A stretch of DNA of 64,000 nucleotides from Mycobacterium sp. 1164985.4 (GTDB lineage: Bacteria; Actinomycetota; Actinomycetes; Mycobacteriales; Mycobacteriaceae): contig NZ_LZMD01000085.1 of assembly GCF_001668575.1 (NCBI RefSeq), positions 124,001-188,000 of the forward strand. The letters are read 5' to 3'. Below the pieces are notes generated by a model, which was not told where the DNA came from, did not search any database, and saw only the letters and a program-made list of their open reading frames with translations. The stretch's first letter is position 1; each line of letters starts with the position of its first letter. Both the position numbers and the translations under genes were made by a program. Shown here one piece after another: positions 34,555 to 43,950 of the stretch.

Positions 34555-35073
34555 ATGGGTTACCCGGACAACGTGCTCGCGTCCGACGAGCAGGTGGTGC
34601 TGCACCGCCATCCGCATTGGAAGCGGCTCATCGGGCCGGTCCTGATCCTGCTCGTCGTGACGGCGTTGGCCGCGTTCGGCGGCGGCTACGTCAACAGCAC
34701 AGGCTGGGACCAGACCGCCCGCAACGTCGTGCTGATCGTGATCGCCGCGATCTGGCTGATCATCGTCGGATGGCTGACGCTCTGGCCGTTCCTGAACTGG
34801 TGGACCACGCACTTCGTGATCACCGATCGCCGCGTCATGTTCCGCCACGGCGTGTTGACCCGCTCGGGCATCGACATTCCGCTGGCCCGGATCAACAGCG
34901 TCGAGTTCCGGCACGCGCTGCTGGACCGCATCTTGCGGACCGGCACGTTGATCATCGAGTCAGCGGCGCAGGACCCGCTCGAGTTCCACGACATCCCGCG
35001 AGTGGAGCGCGTCCACTCGCTGCTGTATCACGAGGTCTTCGACACCCTGGGCTCGGAGGAGTCGCCCAGCTGA
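34555..35073 (+). CDS. bacterial PH-domain (DUF304/bPH2) membrane protein
   Basis: 172 residues. Two transmembrane helices (about residues 24-45 and 58-80) are followed by a bacterial PH-like domain (FVITDRRVMFRHGVLTRSGIDIPLARINSVE, LIIESAAQDPLEFHDIPRVE). Equivalent to Rv3278c. The family is membrane-bound, of unknown function. The last 46 nt overlap the convergent GtrA-family gene, so both mRNAs share an antisense end. Confidence 0.87.
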   Translation: MGYPDNVLASDEQVVLHRHPHWKRLIGPVLILLVVTALAAFGGGYVNSTGWDQTARNVVLIVIAAIWLIIVGWLTLWPFLNWWTTHFVITDRRVMFRHGVLTRSGIDIPLARINSVEFRHALLDRILRTGTLIIESAAQDPLEFHDIPRVERVHSLLYHEVFDTLGSEESPS

Positions 35074-35705
35074 GTCACCTTGCCGGCGTGTCGGCCGGGA
35101 CGGCGCAGCGGCGTGACGTTCCCCTCGCCGTCGACGTGATCGAGGTGCTCGTGGTGGTCCTCCATGAGCTCGGCGAGCCCGCCCGCGGTGAGCGACTCGA
35201 CCGCCTTGTCGGGGTTGCGGCCGAACTCGTCGGGGAACACCCAGCGCCGGAACGCCCAGAACCGGAAGGCCATCTGCAGCAGGTTGCCGATGATGTAGGC
35301 GGCGATGAAGTCGGCGATGTTCTCGACGGTCAGGCTGACCTCGGGCACCCGCAGCATCAGCACGTAGCTGGAGAACCACAGCGGGGCCATGCTCAACAGC
35401 ACGCCGACGCCGGAGAAGCCGAAGAACAGCAGCGCCTCGTGATGACGCTCGCGGCCGCCGCGGTCGCGGAAGCTCCACTCGCGGTTGAGGATGTAGGACG
35501 CGATCACCGCGACAATGCCCGCGATGATCTTTGCCGTGACCGGCTTGGGCTCGAGCACCGTGAGCTTGAGCGTGTAGAAGACGGACGTGTCGATGATGAA
35601 CGTCGTCGCGCCGACTATCGCGAACTTGATGAGTTCGTGATGCCGCTCGAAGTACGGCCGTACCGGTTTCGGCAGCCGCGCGATCGTCGCATCGGTAAAG
35701 GACAC
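35028..35705 (-). CDS. GtrA-family polytopic membrane protein
   Basis: 225 residues with four transmembrane helices (about 25-140: IKFAIVGATTFIIDTSVFYTL, AKIIAGIVAVIASYILNREWSF and two more), the GtrA signature, then a charged His/Asp-rich cytosolic tail. GtrA proteins are thought to flip polyprenyl-linked sugars or otherwise help cell-surface glycosylation. GTG 35705 is used, since upstream codons would extend into purK. Counterpart of Rv3277. It ends 46 nt inside the PH-domain gene. Confidence 0.85.
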   Translation of the reverse strand: MSFTDATIARLPKPVRPYFERHHELIKFAIVGATTFIIDTSVFYTLKLTVLEPKPVTAKIIAGIVAVIASYILNREWSFRDRGGRERHHEALLFFGFSGVGVLLSMAPLWFSSYVLMLRVPEVSLTVENIADFIAAYIIGNLLQMAFRFWAFRRWVFPDEFGRNPDKAVESLTAGGLAELMEDHHEHLDHVDGEGNVTPLRRPGRHAGKVTQLGDSSEPRVSKTS

Positions 35706-35802
35706 AACAGGGCAGTGTACGTAAATCCGGCAGCCTACGTGTACCCATGCAGGTCGCGGTGGGTACGCGGGGGCCGACCCGGACCGGTCGTCATGACACC
35801 AT

Positions 35803-37029
35803 GTGGACGTGTCGCAGAACCCCAAAGGGCCCCCGGTGGTCGCCATGGTCGGCGGTGGTCAGCTGGCCCGGATGACTCATCAGGCCGCGATCGCGCTCGG
35901 CCAGACGCTGCGTGTGCTCGCGGTCGATGCCGGTGACCCCGCCGCGCAGGTCAGCCCCGATGTGGTGCTGGGCACACACACCGATCTCGACGCGCTGCGC
36001 CGTGTCGCCGCCGGCGCCGATGCGCTGACCTTCGACCACGAACACGTGCCGACCGAGCTGTTGGAGAAGTTGCTCGCCGAGGGCGTCAACGTGGCACCGC
36101 CGCCGTCGGCGCTGGTACACGCCCAGGACAAGCTGGTCATGCGCCGCAGGCTGGAGGCGCTCGGCGCGCCGGTGCCGCGGTTCGCGGCGGTCGAGGAGCT
36201 GGCCGACGTCGACGCATTCGCCGAGCGGGTCGGCGGCCCCGTGGTCGTCAAGACCGTGCGCGGCGGCTACGACGGGCGGGGAGTCACGCTGGCCGCAGAC
36301 GTCGCCGAGGTGCGCGACGCCGCGCAGCGGTATCTGGACGGCGGGGCGCAGGTCCTGGTCGAGGAGAAGGTCGCGATGCGGCGCGAACTGGCCGCCCTGG
36401 TGGCGCGTTCGCCGTTCGGGCAGGGCGCCGCGTGGCCGGTGGTGGAGACCGTGCAGCGCGACGGCATCTGCGTCGAGGTGATCGCGCCTGCGCCGGGTCT
36501 CGACAACGAATTACGTTCGACAGCAGGGCAATTGGGGCTAAAGCTTGCTTCTGAGCTCGGTGTCGTCGGCGTGTTGGCCGTCGAGCTGTTCGAAACCGTC
36601 GACGGCGCGCTGCTGGTCAACGAGCTCGCTATGCGCCCGCACAACTCCGGACACTGGACCATGGACGGCGCGTACACAGGTCAGTTCGAACAGCACCTGC
36701 GCGCGGTGCTCGACTATCCGCTCGGCGACACCGCGCCGATCGCTCCGGTCACCGTCATGGCGAATGTCCTTGGCGCGCAGGAGGCTCCGGCGATGACGAT
36801 GGACGAGAGGCTGCATCACCTGTTCGCGCGGATGCCCGATGCCAAGGTCCACCTGTACGGGAAGGCCGAGCGGCCGGGCCGAAAGATCGGCCACGTCAAC
36901 GTGCTCGGCGCAGCCACCGGTTCGCTGGGCGACGAGGCGTACGTCGCCTATGTGCGCGAGCGCGCGGCCAGGGCGGCACACTGGTTGTCGCACGCGGAAT
37001 GGACGGACGGATGGGACCCACATGAGTAG
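35803..37029 (+). CDS. purK: 5-(carboxyamino)imidazole ribonucleotide synthase PurK
   Basis: 408 residues, ATP-grasp enzyme that carboxylates AIR with bicarbonate and ATP. It has [21 protein letters not shown] at the N-terminus, [14 protein letters not shown] in the ATP-grasp core and [18 protein letters not shown] in the C-terminal part. GTG 35803 or the GTG two codons later is the start; no Shine-Dalgarno site is visible. It overlaps purE by 8 nt and feeds it N5-CAIR. Confidence 0.95.
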   Translation: MDVSQNPKGPPVVAMVGGGQLARMTHQAAIALGQTLRVLAVDAGDPAAQVSPDVVLGTHTDLDALRRVAAGADALTFDHEHVPTELLEKLLAEGVNVAPPPSALVHAQDKLVMRRRLEALGAPVPRFAAVEELADVDAFAERVGGPVVVKTVRGGYDGRGVTLAADVAEVRDAAQRYLDGGAQVLVEEKVAMRRELAALVARSPFGQGAAWPVVETVQRDGICVEVIAPAPGLDNELRSTAGQLGLKLASELGVVGVLAVELFETVDGALLVNELAMRPHNSGHWTMDGAYTGQFEQHLRAVLDYPLGDTAPIAPVTVMANVLGAQEAPAMTMDERLHHLFARMPDAKVHLYGKAERPGRKIGHVNVLGAATGSLGDEAYVAYVRERAARAAHWLSHAEWTDGWDPHE

Positions 37030-37534
37030 CGCTCCTGCGCCGCGCGTCGGCCTGATCATGGGCAGCGACAGCGACTGGTCGGTGATGGAGGACGCGGCCG
37101 ACGCGCTCGCCGAATTCGAGGTGCCGTTCGAGGTCGGCGTCGTCTCGGCGCACCGGACGCCGGTCCGGATGCTCGAATACGCGCAGAGCGCGGCCGACCG
37201 CGGTATCGAGGTGATCATCGCGGGCGCGGGCGGGGCGGCGCACCTGCCCGGCATGGTGGCGTCGGCGACGCCGCTTCCGGTCATCGGCGTCCCGGTGCCG
37301 CTGGCCAAGCTCGACGGGATGGACTCGCTGCTGTCGATTGTGCAGATGCCCGCCGGCGTACCGGTGGCCACGGTGTCGATCGGCGGCGCGCGCAACGCCG
37401 GGTTGTTGGCGGTGCGGATCCTCGGCGCGGCGGACAGCGCGCTGCGCGAGCGGATGCTGCGGTTCCAGGCCGACCTGCACGACACCGTGCTGCAGAAGGA
37501 CGCGGCCCTGCGCGAGCGCCTACTCGGCGAATAG
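37022..37534 (+). CDS. purE: N5-carboxyaminoimidazole ribonucleotide mutase PurE
   Basis: 170 residues of class I Pur[15 protein letters not shown] (substrate-binding GSDSD), [11 protein letters not shown] and [17 protein letters not shown]. It rearranges N5-CAIR to CAIR in de novo purine synthesis. The ATG lies within the end of purK (8-nt overlap). fadE25 follows after 51 nt. Confidence 0.96.
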   Translation: MSSAPAPRVGLIMGSDSDWSVMEDAADALAEFEVPFEVGVVSAHRTPVRMLEYAQSAADRGIEVIIAGAGGAAHLPGMVASATPLPVIGVPVPLAKLDGMDSLLSIVQMPAGVPVATVSIGGARNAGLLAVRILGAADSALRERMLRFQADLHDTVLQKDAALRERLLGE

Positions 37535-37585
37535 GTGGACGGGGCCCTCGAGAGTAGGGTTACCGGCGAGTAGCAAGGAGTTTTC

Positions 37586-38749
37586 ATGGCCATCGGCAAC
37601 CCGTCGTTCGACCTCTTTCAGCTCTCCGACGAGCACAACGAACTGCGCGCGGTGCTGCGCGACCTCTGCGAGAAGGAGATCGCCCCGCATGCGGCCGACG
37701 TCGACGAGAAGGCGCGCTACACCGACGAGGCGCTCGCGGCGCTGACGTCGTCGGGCATGGCCGCCATCCACATCCCTGAGGAGTACGGCGGTCAGGGCGG
37801 CGATTCGATCGCGGCCTGCATCGTGATCGAAGAGGTCGCCAGGGTGTGCGCGTCGTCGTCGCTGATCCCGATCTGCAACAAGCTCGGCACCATGGGCTTG
37901 CTGCTGCGCGGCAGTGAGGATCTCAAGAAGCAGGTGCTGCCCTCGATCGCCGCGGGTGAGGCCGTCGCCTCTTATGCACTCTCGGAACGCGAGGCGGGCA
38001 GCGATGCCGCCTCGATGCGCACGAGAGCCCGCCGCGAGGGTGACGAGTGGGTGCTCAACGGCGCCAAATGCTGGATCTCCAACGGCGGCCAGTCGACCTG
38101 GTACACGGTGATGGCGGTGACCGACCCGGACAAGAAGGCCAACGGCATCTCGGCGTTCATCGTCCACAAGGACGACCCCGGCTTCTCCATCGGCGCCAAG
38201 GAGAAGAAGATGGGTATCAAGGGATCGCCCACTACCGAGTTGTACTTCGAGGACTGCCGGCTTCCGGCCGACCGGATAATCGGCGACGAGGGCACCGGAT
38301 TCAAGACCGCGTTGGCCACCCTCGACCACACCCGCCCGACGATCGGTGCGCAGGCGGTCGGCATCGCGCAGGGCGCACTCGACGCCTCGATCGCATATGT
38401 CAAGGAGCGCAAGCAGTTCGGCAAGCCGATCGGCGACTTTCAGGCCGTGCAGTTCATGCTCGCCGACATGGCGATGAAGATCGAGGCCGCCCGGTTGACC
38501 GTGTATTCCGCGGCTGCTCGCGCCGAACGCGGCGAGCCCGACCTCGGGTTCATCTCCTCGGCGTCGAAGTGCTTCGCCTCCGACGTCGCGATGGAGGTCA
38601 CCACCAACGCCGTGCAGTTGTTCGGCGGCTACGGCTACACCACCGACTTCCCCGTCGAGCGGTACATGCGCGACGCCAAGATCACCCAGATCTACGAGGG
38701 CACCAACCAGATTCAGCGCGTGGTGATGTCGCGCGCCCTGCTGAAGTAG
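37586..38749 (+). CDS. fadE25: acyl-CoA dehydrogenase FadE25
   Basis: 387 residues with the full acyl-CoA dehydrogenase fold. The FAD/substrate motifs are YALSEREAGSDAASM and CWISNGGQSTWYTVMAV; the C-terminal domain has KERKQFGKPIGDFQAVQFMLADM and the conserved YEGTNQIQRVVMSRALL end. It performs the first step of fatty-acid beta-oxidation. It has an AAGGAG ribosome site. It is the counterpart of Rv3274c, downstream of purE-purK in M. tuberculosis too. Acyl chain specificity is unknown. Confidence 0.93.
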   Translation: MAIGNPSFDLFQLSDEHNELRAVLRDLCEKEIAPHAADVDEKARYTDEALAALTSSGMAAIHIPEEYGGQGGDSIAACIVIEEVARVCASSSLIPICNKLGTMGLLLRGSEDLKKQVLPSIAAGEAVASYALSEREAGSDAASMRTRARREGDEWVLNGAKCWISNGGQSTWYTVMAVTDPDKKANGISAFIVHKDDPGFSIGAKEKKMGIKGSPTTELYFEDCRLPADRIIGDEGTGFKTALATLDHTRPTIGAQAVGIAQGALDASIAYVKERKQFGKPIGDFQAVQFMLADMAMKIEAARLTVYSAAARAERGEPDLGFISSASKCFASDVAMEVTTNAVQLFGGYGYTTDFPVERYMRDAKITQIYEGTNQIQRVVMSRALLK

Positions 38750-38774
38750 CCTCTCGCCGGAGAACGCGCGACGG

Positions 38775-39497
38775 TCAGCCCTTGGTGACCTTCTCCGTCG
38801 CCCTGCGCCGATCGGCCAGCGCGGGGTCGGGGTTGGCCACCTGCACCAGCGAGGCGCCGGCGGCGAAGACGCCCAACAGGTGCTCGACTAGCTCGTCGGC
38901 GGAATTCCAGCCGGCACTGGACAGCACGCGATCGGAGGCGGTAATCCCTTGCGCGGCAGCAGCTTCAAGAGCCGCGGCGAGCACCTCGTCGACCCCGCGG
39001 CCGTTCAATGCGGGACCGGGGGAGCGCTCGGGCACGATCTGGTCGCCGTGGACCCGGACGGCGGTGGCGTAGTCGGTCACCCCGACCGGCAGGTCGGCCG
39101 CGGGCTTGCCGAACGGGTCCAGCGAAAGCACCGCAACCTCACCTATTCCGCTGCCCATCGCGACGATCTCGTCGGCCTCGGCCAAGCGATCCGCGGTGCA
39201 CAGCGCGACGTCGGCGGGGCCGTCGGCACCGAGCACGACCTCGGCGCCGATCCACCAGATGCCGAAGTACACCGCGGCGCTCTGCCAGTGTGCGGGCAGC
39301 AGAACCGCGACGCGCGTCGACGGTCCGGCGCCCAACTCGTCGCGTAACAGGTTGGCGGTCTTGGCGGCCCAGTTCGCGAGCGTGGCGGTCGACAACTCGA
39401 TGCGTTCGCCGGTGGCGTCGTCGTAATAGGTGATCCGCGGGCCCGCCGGGTCGGACGCCATGAGCGGGTCGAGGATCGCTCCGCTGAGCGTGGTCAC
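38775..39497 (-). CDS. TIGR03089-family protein (truncated AMP-binding-like)
   Basis: 240 residues beginning at GTG 39497, two nt after the lcp1 stop region. It resembles the N-terminal part of adenylate-forming enzymes (TYYDDATGERIELSTATLANWAAKTANLLRDEL, VAVLLPAHWQSAAVYFGIWWIGAEVV) but lacks the AMP-binding P-loop and A8-A10 motifs. The mycobacterial family TIGR03089 (Rv3268) has this form. Not catalytic as an acyl-adenylating enzyme; a ligand-binding role is possible. It is cotranscribed with lcp1. Confidence 0.85.
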   Translation of the reverse strand: MTTLSGAILDPLMASDPAGPRITYYDDATGERIELSTATLANWAAKTANLLRDELGAGPSTRVAVLLPAHWQSAAVYFGIWWIGAEVVLGADGPADVALCTADRLAEADEIVAMGSGIGEVAVLSLDPFGKPAADLPVGVTDYATAVRVHGDQIVPERSPGPALNGRGVDEVLAAALEAAAAQGITASDRVLSSAGWNSADELVEHLLGVFAAGASLVQVANPDPALADRRRATEKVTKG

Positions 39498-39498
39498 G

Positions 39499-40968
39499 CT
39501 AGTTGATGCACGCGGGATCGTCGGACCCGGCGGTCAGGATCGGCGACGGCGGCGGCGGTGCGGTCTCGGTCGAGCCGACGGTCACGGAGTCGGCGGCCAG
39601 CGTCGGAACGCTGCTCCCGTCCAAGCCGGAGCCCGGACCCGTGTAGTCGTCGGCGAGCACCACCCGCACGTTGCCGGGCGCCACCGACGGGTCCTCGACG
39701 ATCGCCAATCCGCCCAGATCCTCCGAAACAGCCTGCGCGCCAAGGTCGTCGCTCTTGGGGGCGCGGACCTGGCTGTTGGCCACCGGATCGCCCTCGTGGT
39801 TGCCCGTGGGGCCGGGGGTGAAGCCCTTGTTGGTCAACACCTGCGACACCGAGGCGGCCAGGCCGTTGACTTCGGTGGCGTTGACCACCTCGACGGTGGT
39901 CTTGTCGGGCGAGTAGGCGATCTCCTCGGTCTTACCCTGATCCTGCTCGTGCAGCAGGCTTTCCACCCAGCTCTTGACCTCGCTGGGGTCGACCCGCACG
40001 ACGCTCTGCATGCCGTCGTCGCTCCAGCCGTTCTCTTGCAGCACCGGAATGGTGGCGAACGCAACGTTGCCCGCGGCCAGCTTCTGCAGCTGCTCGGCGA
40101 ATTCCATGACGTCCCAACCGTCGGACAGCACCACCGAGCGCTGGACCGCGTCCTGAAGTCGGTTCAAAGTGGACGGGCTCGACAGCGTCTTGCCCGAGAT
40201 CACCTCGTGGGCAAGCGAAGCCATCACGGCTTGTTGGCGCGTCACCCGGTCGAGGTCGCCGCGCGGCAGGTCGTGTCGTTGGCGCACGAAGCTCAGCGCC
40301 TGCGGACCGTTCAGCTTCTGCCAGCCCGCCGGAAAATCGGCACCCGAAAGAGGTTCGTAGACCGCCTCTTTCAGACACACGTTGACGCCGCCGAGGGCTT
40401 CGGTGATCAACGCGAAGCCCAACAGGCCGACCTCGGCGTAGTGGTCGACCGTGACGCCGGTGAGGTTGGCGACGGTCTTGATCAGGGCTTCGCGGCCGGC
40501 CTCGGTCGCCTGCGGCTCGGCCTCGGCGGGGTCCATACCCTTTCCCTCGACGAGCTCGGTCATCTTCTCCAGATGTTCCGAGCCGTAGACGCCATTGATC
40601 TTCATCTTGCCGATACCTGGCGCCTCCACATACGAGTCGCGGGGAATCGAGATGGCGGTGGCGGACTTTCCGTTGTTGGGCACGCGGATCAAGATGATCG
40701 TGTCGGTGTTGGTCGACTCGTCGTCGCCCGCGCGCAGCGTGGCCAGCTCTTCCTGGGACAGGGGATTGCCGTGCGCGTCGGTGCGGCTGTCCAGCCCGAC
40801 GAGCAGGATGTCGATCGCGCCGTCCTCACCGCCCTCGCCCAGCGCGATCGACGAGATGTGATTGATACCGGACTCGAACGAGCGGATCTTGCCCCACGCG
40901 ACGCCGGTACCGACCACGATCGCCAAGGCCGCGGACACGGCGATGACACGAAGCATTCGACCGGGCAT
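39499..40968 (-). CDS. lcp1: LytR-CpsA-Psr phosphotransferase Lcp1
   Basis: 489 residues. An N-terminal membrane anchor (residues 6-24) precedes the LCP domain (about 50-280) with the polyprenyl-phosphate-binding residues: DILLVGLDSR, NTDTIILIRV, AISIPRDSYV and FVRQRHDLPRGDLDRVTRQQ. A LytR_C domain (about 330-430) and a Pro-rich tail follow. The M. tuberculosis ortholog ligates arabinogalactan to peptidoglycan in the periplasm. It is divergent from rmlD, whose product starts the arabinogalactan linker, so both ends of the same pathway share a 67-nt promoter region. Confidence 0.94.
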   Translation of the reverse strand: MPGRMLRVIAVSAALAIVVGTGVAWGKIRSFESGINHISSIALGEGGEDGAIDILLVGLDSRTDAHGNPLSQEELATLRAGDDESTNTDTIILIRVPNNGKSATAISIPRDSYVEAPGIGKMKINGVYGSEHLEKMTELVEGKGMDPAEAEPQATEAGREALIKTVANLTGVTVDHYAEVGLLGFALITEALGGVNVCLKEAVYEPLSGADFPAGWQKLNGPQALSFVRQRHDLPRGDLDRVTRQQAVMASLAHEVISGKTLSSPSTLNRLQDAVQRSVVLSDGWDVMEFAEQLQKLAAGNVAFATIPVLQENGWSDDGMQSVVRVDPSEVKSWVESLLHEQDQGKTEEIAYSPDKTTVEVVNATEVNGLAASVSQVLTNKGFTPGPTGNHEGDPVANSQVRAPKSDDLGAQAVSEDLGGLAIVEDPSVAPGNVRVVLADDYTGPGSGLDGSSVPTLAADSVTVGSTETAPPPPSPILTAGSDDPACIN

Positions 40969-41035
40969 CAGCCCAGGCTACTGGGGAGACGGGCACAGAG
41001 CGGGTAGCGCGACTCGGCGTGCCAGACTCGTGACC

Positions 41036-41920
41036 GTGTCTTTTTCCGAGCCGGCCCGAATCGTGATCCCTGGCGCAGGCGGGATGGTGGGCCGTGTTCT
41101 CGCAGGTCAGGCCCGCGGGCAGGGTCGGGAGGTGCTCACTCTGGCGTCGTCGGAACTCGACATCACCGACGCGGCGGCCGCCGAGCGTGTCATCGCCCCC
41201 GGAGACGTGGTGATCAACTGCGCCGCATTTACCCAGGTGGACGCCGCAGAGACCGAACCGGACCGGGCGTACGCCGTCAACGTGGCGGGGCCGGCCCACC
41301 TCGCGCGGGCGTGCGCGTCCGCCGGGGCGCGCCTGATTCACATCTCGACCGACTACGTGTTCTCGGGCACACTGCACCGTCCATATGAAATCGACGACGA
41401 GACAGGACCCGTGAACGTCTACGGCCGCACCAAACTCGAGGGTGAGCGGGCGGTGTTGGCCGCGTTGCCCGGTGCGCACGTCGTCCGCACCTCGTGGGTG
41501 TACGAAGGCGGCGAGGGAACCGATTTCGCAGCGGCCATGCGGCGCAAGGCCGCCGGTGACGACACGGTGGAGGTGGTGGCCGATCAGATGGCGTCCCCGA
41601 CCTACGCCGGTGACCTCGCCGTGGCGCTGTTGGAGATCGCGGACGGCGCGATCCGCGAACCGGTGCTGCACGCCGCCAACGACGGTGAGGCGAGCCGCTA
41701 CGACCAGGCGCGGGCGGTGTTCGAGGCCGTCGGTGCCGATCCCGAGCGGGTGCGACCCGTCACCAGCAAGCCTCGGCCGGCGCGGCGGCCGCCGTATTCC
41801 GCGCTGTCGGGTCGACGCTCCACCGAGGCGGGCCTCACGCCGCTGCGACCGTGGCGCGAGGCGCTGCAGGATGCGCTGTCGAGGTTCGGGCGTGACGGCC
41901 CGTTACCCTCGACGCCGTGA
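41036..41920 (+). CDS. rmlD: dTDP-4-dehydrorhamnose reductase RmlD
   Basis: 294 residues, SDR superfamily: IVIPGAGGMVGRVLAG (NADPH loop), CAAFTQVDAAETEP, HISTDYVFSG and the Tyr/Lys pair in YGRTKLEGE. It makes dTDP-L-rhamnose for the rhamnose-GlcNAc linker of arabinogalactan. The GTG start is preferred because upstream codons belong to the divergent lcp1 region. wbbL begins 18 nt downstream. Confidence 0.94.
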   Translation: MSFSEPARIVIPGAGGMVGRVLAGQARGQGREVLTLASSELDITDAAAAERVIAPGDVVINCAAFTQVDAAETEPDRAYAVNVAGPAHLARACASAGARLIHISTDYVFSGTLHRPYEIDDETGPVNVYGRTKLEGERAVLAALPGAHVVRTSWVYEGGEGTDFAAAMRRKAAGDDTVEVVADQMASPTYAGDLAVALLEIADGAIREPVLHAANDGEASRYDQARAVFEAVGADPERVRPVTSKPRPARRPPYSALSGRRSTEAGLTPLRPWREALQDALSRFGRDGPLPSTP

Positions 41921-41938
41921 GTTCGGAACCGGTGCCGC

Positions 41939-42826
41939 ATGAGTGACGAGTTGATCGTCGTCACGGTGACGTACTCACCCGGCCCGCATCTCGACCGGTT
42001 CCTGGCCTCGCTGTCGCACGCCACGGACCGGCCGGTGACCGTGGTGATGGCCGACAACGGTTCGACCGACGGTGCGCCCGAGGAGGCGCTCGCGCGTTAT
42101 CCCAACGCCCGATTACTGCGCATGAGCGGCAATCTCGGCTATGGCAGCGCGATCAACCGCGCCGTCGCCGAGTATGTCAACGACTCCGACAACAACGACT
42201 TCTTCGTGGTGGCCAACCCCGATGTGCAGTGGGGTCCGCGCAGTATCGACATCATGCTCGAAGCCGCCGGCCGGTGGCCGCGCGCGGGTTCGCTGGGGCC
42301 GCTGATCCGCGACCCCGACGGTTCGGTGTATCCCTCGGCGCGCCACCAGCCGAGCCTCGTGCGCGGTGGCATGCACGCGGTGGTGGGGCCGTTCTGGAAG
42401 TCGAACCCGTGGACAGCCGAGTACCGCCAGGAGCGTCAGGAGCCCAGCGAACGCCCGGTCGGCTGGCTGTCGGGATCGTGTCTGTTGCTGCGCCGGTCGG
42501 CGTTCGAGGAGATCTCGGGCTTCGACGAGCGCTATTTCATGTACATGGAGGACGTCGACCTCGGAGATCGGCTCTCGCTGGCCGGCTGGCAGAACGTGTA
42601 CGTCCCGTCGGCCGAGGTTTTGCACGCGAAGGGTCACGCGACCGGCAAGGACCCCGCGCGCAACTTGGCCGCCCATCACACGAGCACCTACACTTTCCTC
42701 GCGGATCGGTACCCCCGGTGGTGGCAGGGTCCGCTGCGGTGGACGATCCGGAGTTCGCTCGCCGCGCGCGCGGGCCTGGTGGTCCGCCACTCACGTCGCA
42801 GAGGGGCGAAAGGACGGCGCAAGTGA
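41939..42826 (+). CDS. wbbL: rhamnosyltransferase WbbL
   Basis: 295 residues, GT2 family: VVTVTYSPGPHLDRFLASL, VVMADNGSTDG, NLGYGSAINRAV, VVANPDVQWG (metal-binding), GSCLLLRRSAFEEISGFDERYFMYMEDVDLGDRL. It adds L-rhamnose from dTDP-rhamnose to GlcNAc-diphospho-decaprenol, the essential arabinogalactan linker step. Its TGA overlaps the manB GTG (GTGA), and it follows rmlD, which makes its donor. Confidence 0.94.
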   Translation: MSDELIVVTVTYSPGPHLDRFLASLSHATDRPVTVVMADNGSTDGAPEEALARYPNARLLRMSGNLGYGSAINRAVAEYVNDSDNNDFFVVANPDVQWGPRSIDIMLEAAGRWPRAGSLGPLIRDPDGSVYPSARHQPSLVRGGMHAVVGPFWKSNPWTAEYRQERQEPSERPVGWLSGSCLLLRRSAFEEISGFDERYFMYMEDVDLGDRLSLAGWQNVYVPSAEVLHAKGHATGKDPARNLAAHHTSTYTFLADRYPRWWQGPLRWTIRSSLAARAGLVVRHSRRRGAKGRRK

Positions 42827-43899
42827 ATCCTGCACAAGTCGACGCCGTCATCCTCGTCGGCGGCCTGGGCACCCGGCTGCGGCCGCTCACCCTGTCCGCT
42901 CCCAAACCGATGCTGCCCACTGCCGGCCTGCCGTTCCTGACGCATCTGCTCTCGCGTATCGCCGAGGCCGGCATCGAGCACGTCGTGCTCGGCACCTCGT
43001 ACAAGGCCGCGGTGTTCGAATCCGAGTTCGGCGACGGGTCGAAGTTCGGGTTGCAAATCGAGTACGTGGTCGAGACCGAACCGCTGGGCACCGGCGGCGG
43101 CATCGCCAATGTCACCGGCAAGCTGCGCCACGACACCGCGCTGGTGTTCAACGGCGACGTGCTGTCGGGCGCCGACCTGCGCGCGCTGCTGGACAGCCAC
43201 GAGAACAACGCCGCCGATGTGACGCTGCACCTGGTGCGCGTCGGAGACCCGCGTGCGTTCGGGTGTGTGCCAACGGACTCCGACGGCATGGTGACCGCGT
43301 TCCTGGAGAAGACCCAGGACCCGCCGACCGATCAGATCAACGCCGGCTGCTACGTGTTCAAGCGCGAGGTCATCGACCGCATACCCAAGGGCCGCGCTCT
43401 CTCGGTCGAACGCGAGGTGTTTCCGGGCCTGCTGTCCGATGGGCTTCGGGTGTGCGGCTACGTCGACTCCACCTACTGGCGCGACATGGGCACACCGGAG
43501 GACTTCGTGCGCGGTTCCGCCGATCTGGTGCGCGGTATCGCGCCGTCACCCGCGCTGGGTGGGCACCGCGGTGAGAAACTGGTGCACGACGGCGCCGGCG
43601 TCGCGCCCGGTGCGCTGCTGATCGGCGGCACCGTGGTCGGTCGCGGCGCCGAAATCGCCGGGGGCGCAAGGCTGGACGGCGCGGTGATCTTCGACGGCGC
43701 GCGGGTGGGTGCCGGCGCGGTGATCGAACGCTCGATCATCGGGTTCGGGGCCCGCATCGGTCCGCGAGCGCTGATCCGCGACGGCGTGATCGGCGACGGC
43801 GCCGACATCGGTGCGCGATGCGAACTGCTGCGCGGCGCGCGCGTGTGGCCGGGAGTGACGATCCCCGACGGCGGAATCCGGTTCTCGACCGACGTTTAG
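42823..43899 (+). CDS. manB: mannose-1-phosphate guanylyltransferase ManB (ManC type)
   Basis: 358 residues: N-terminal nucleotidyltransferase (VILVGGLGTRLRPLTLSAPKPMLPTAG; FNGDVLSG) and a C-terminal left-handed beta-helix of hexapeptide repeats (about 260-358). It makes GDP-mannose for PIM, lipomannan and glycoproteins. In M. tuberculosis this gene (Rv3264c) is called manB; it was once called rmlA2. GTG start overlaps the wbbL stop. It is followed by a strong hairpin. Confidence 0.92.
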   Translation: MNPAQVDAVILVGGLGTRLRPLTLSAPKPMLPTAGLPFLTHLLSRIAEAGIEHVVLGTSYKAAVFESEFGDGSKFGLQIEYVVETEPLGTGGGIANVTGKLRHDTALVFNGDVLSGADLRALLDSHENNAADVTLHLVRVGDPRAFGCVPTDSDGMVTAFLEKTQDPPTDQINAGCYVFKREVIDRIPKGRALSVEREVFPGLLSDGLRVCGYVDSTYWRDMGTPEDFVRGSADLVRGIAPSPALGGHRGEKLVHDGAGVAPGALLIGGTVVGRGAEIAGGARLDGAVIFDGARVGAGAVIERSIIGFGARIGPRALIRDGVIGDGADIGARCELLRGARVWPGVTIPDGGIRFSTDV

Positions 43900-43909
43900 C
43901 AGCGATTTG

Positions 43910-43946
43910 GGTGCACTACCGATCGCCGAGCGATCGGTAGTGCACC
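43910..43946. terminator. hairpin between manB and the NUDIX gene
   Basis: Arms GGTGCACTACCGATCG (43910-43925) and CGATCGGTAGTGCACC (43931-43946) form a 16-bp perfect stem with a 5-nt loop, extended by AAT/ATT after one mismatch. It lies between two convergent genes and begins 4 bases after the NUDIX stop codon on the minus strand. Likely bidirectional terminator; related in sequence to the hairpin at 27734-27776. Confidence 0.75.
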
Positions 43947-43950
43947 GAAA

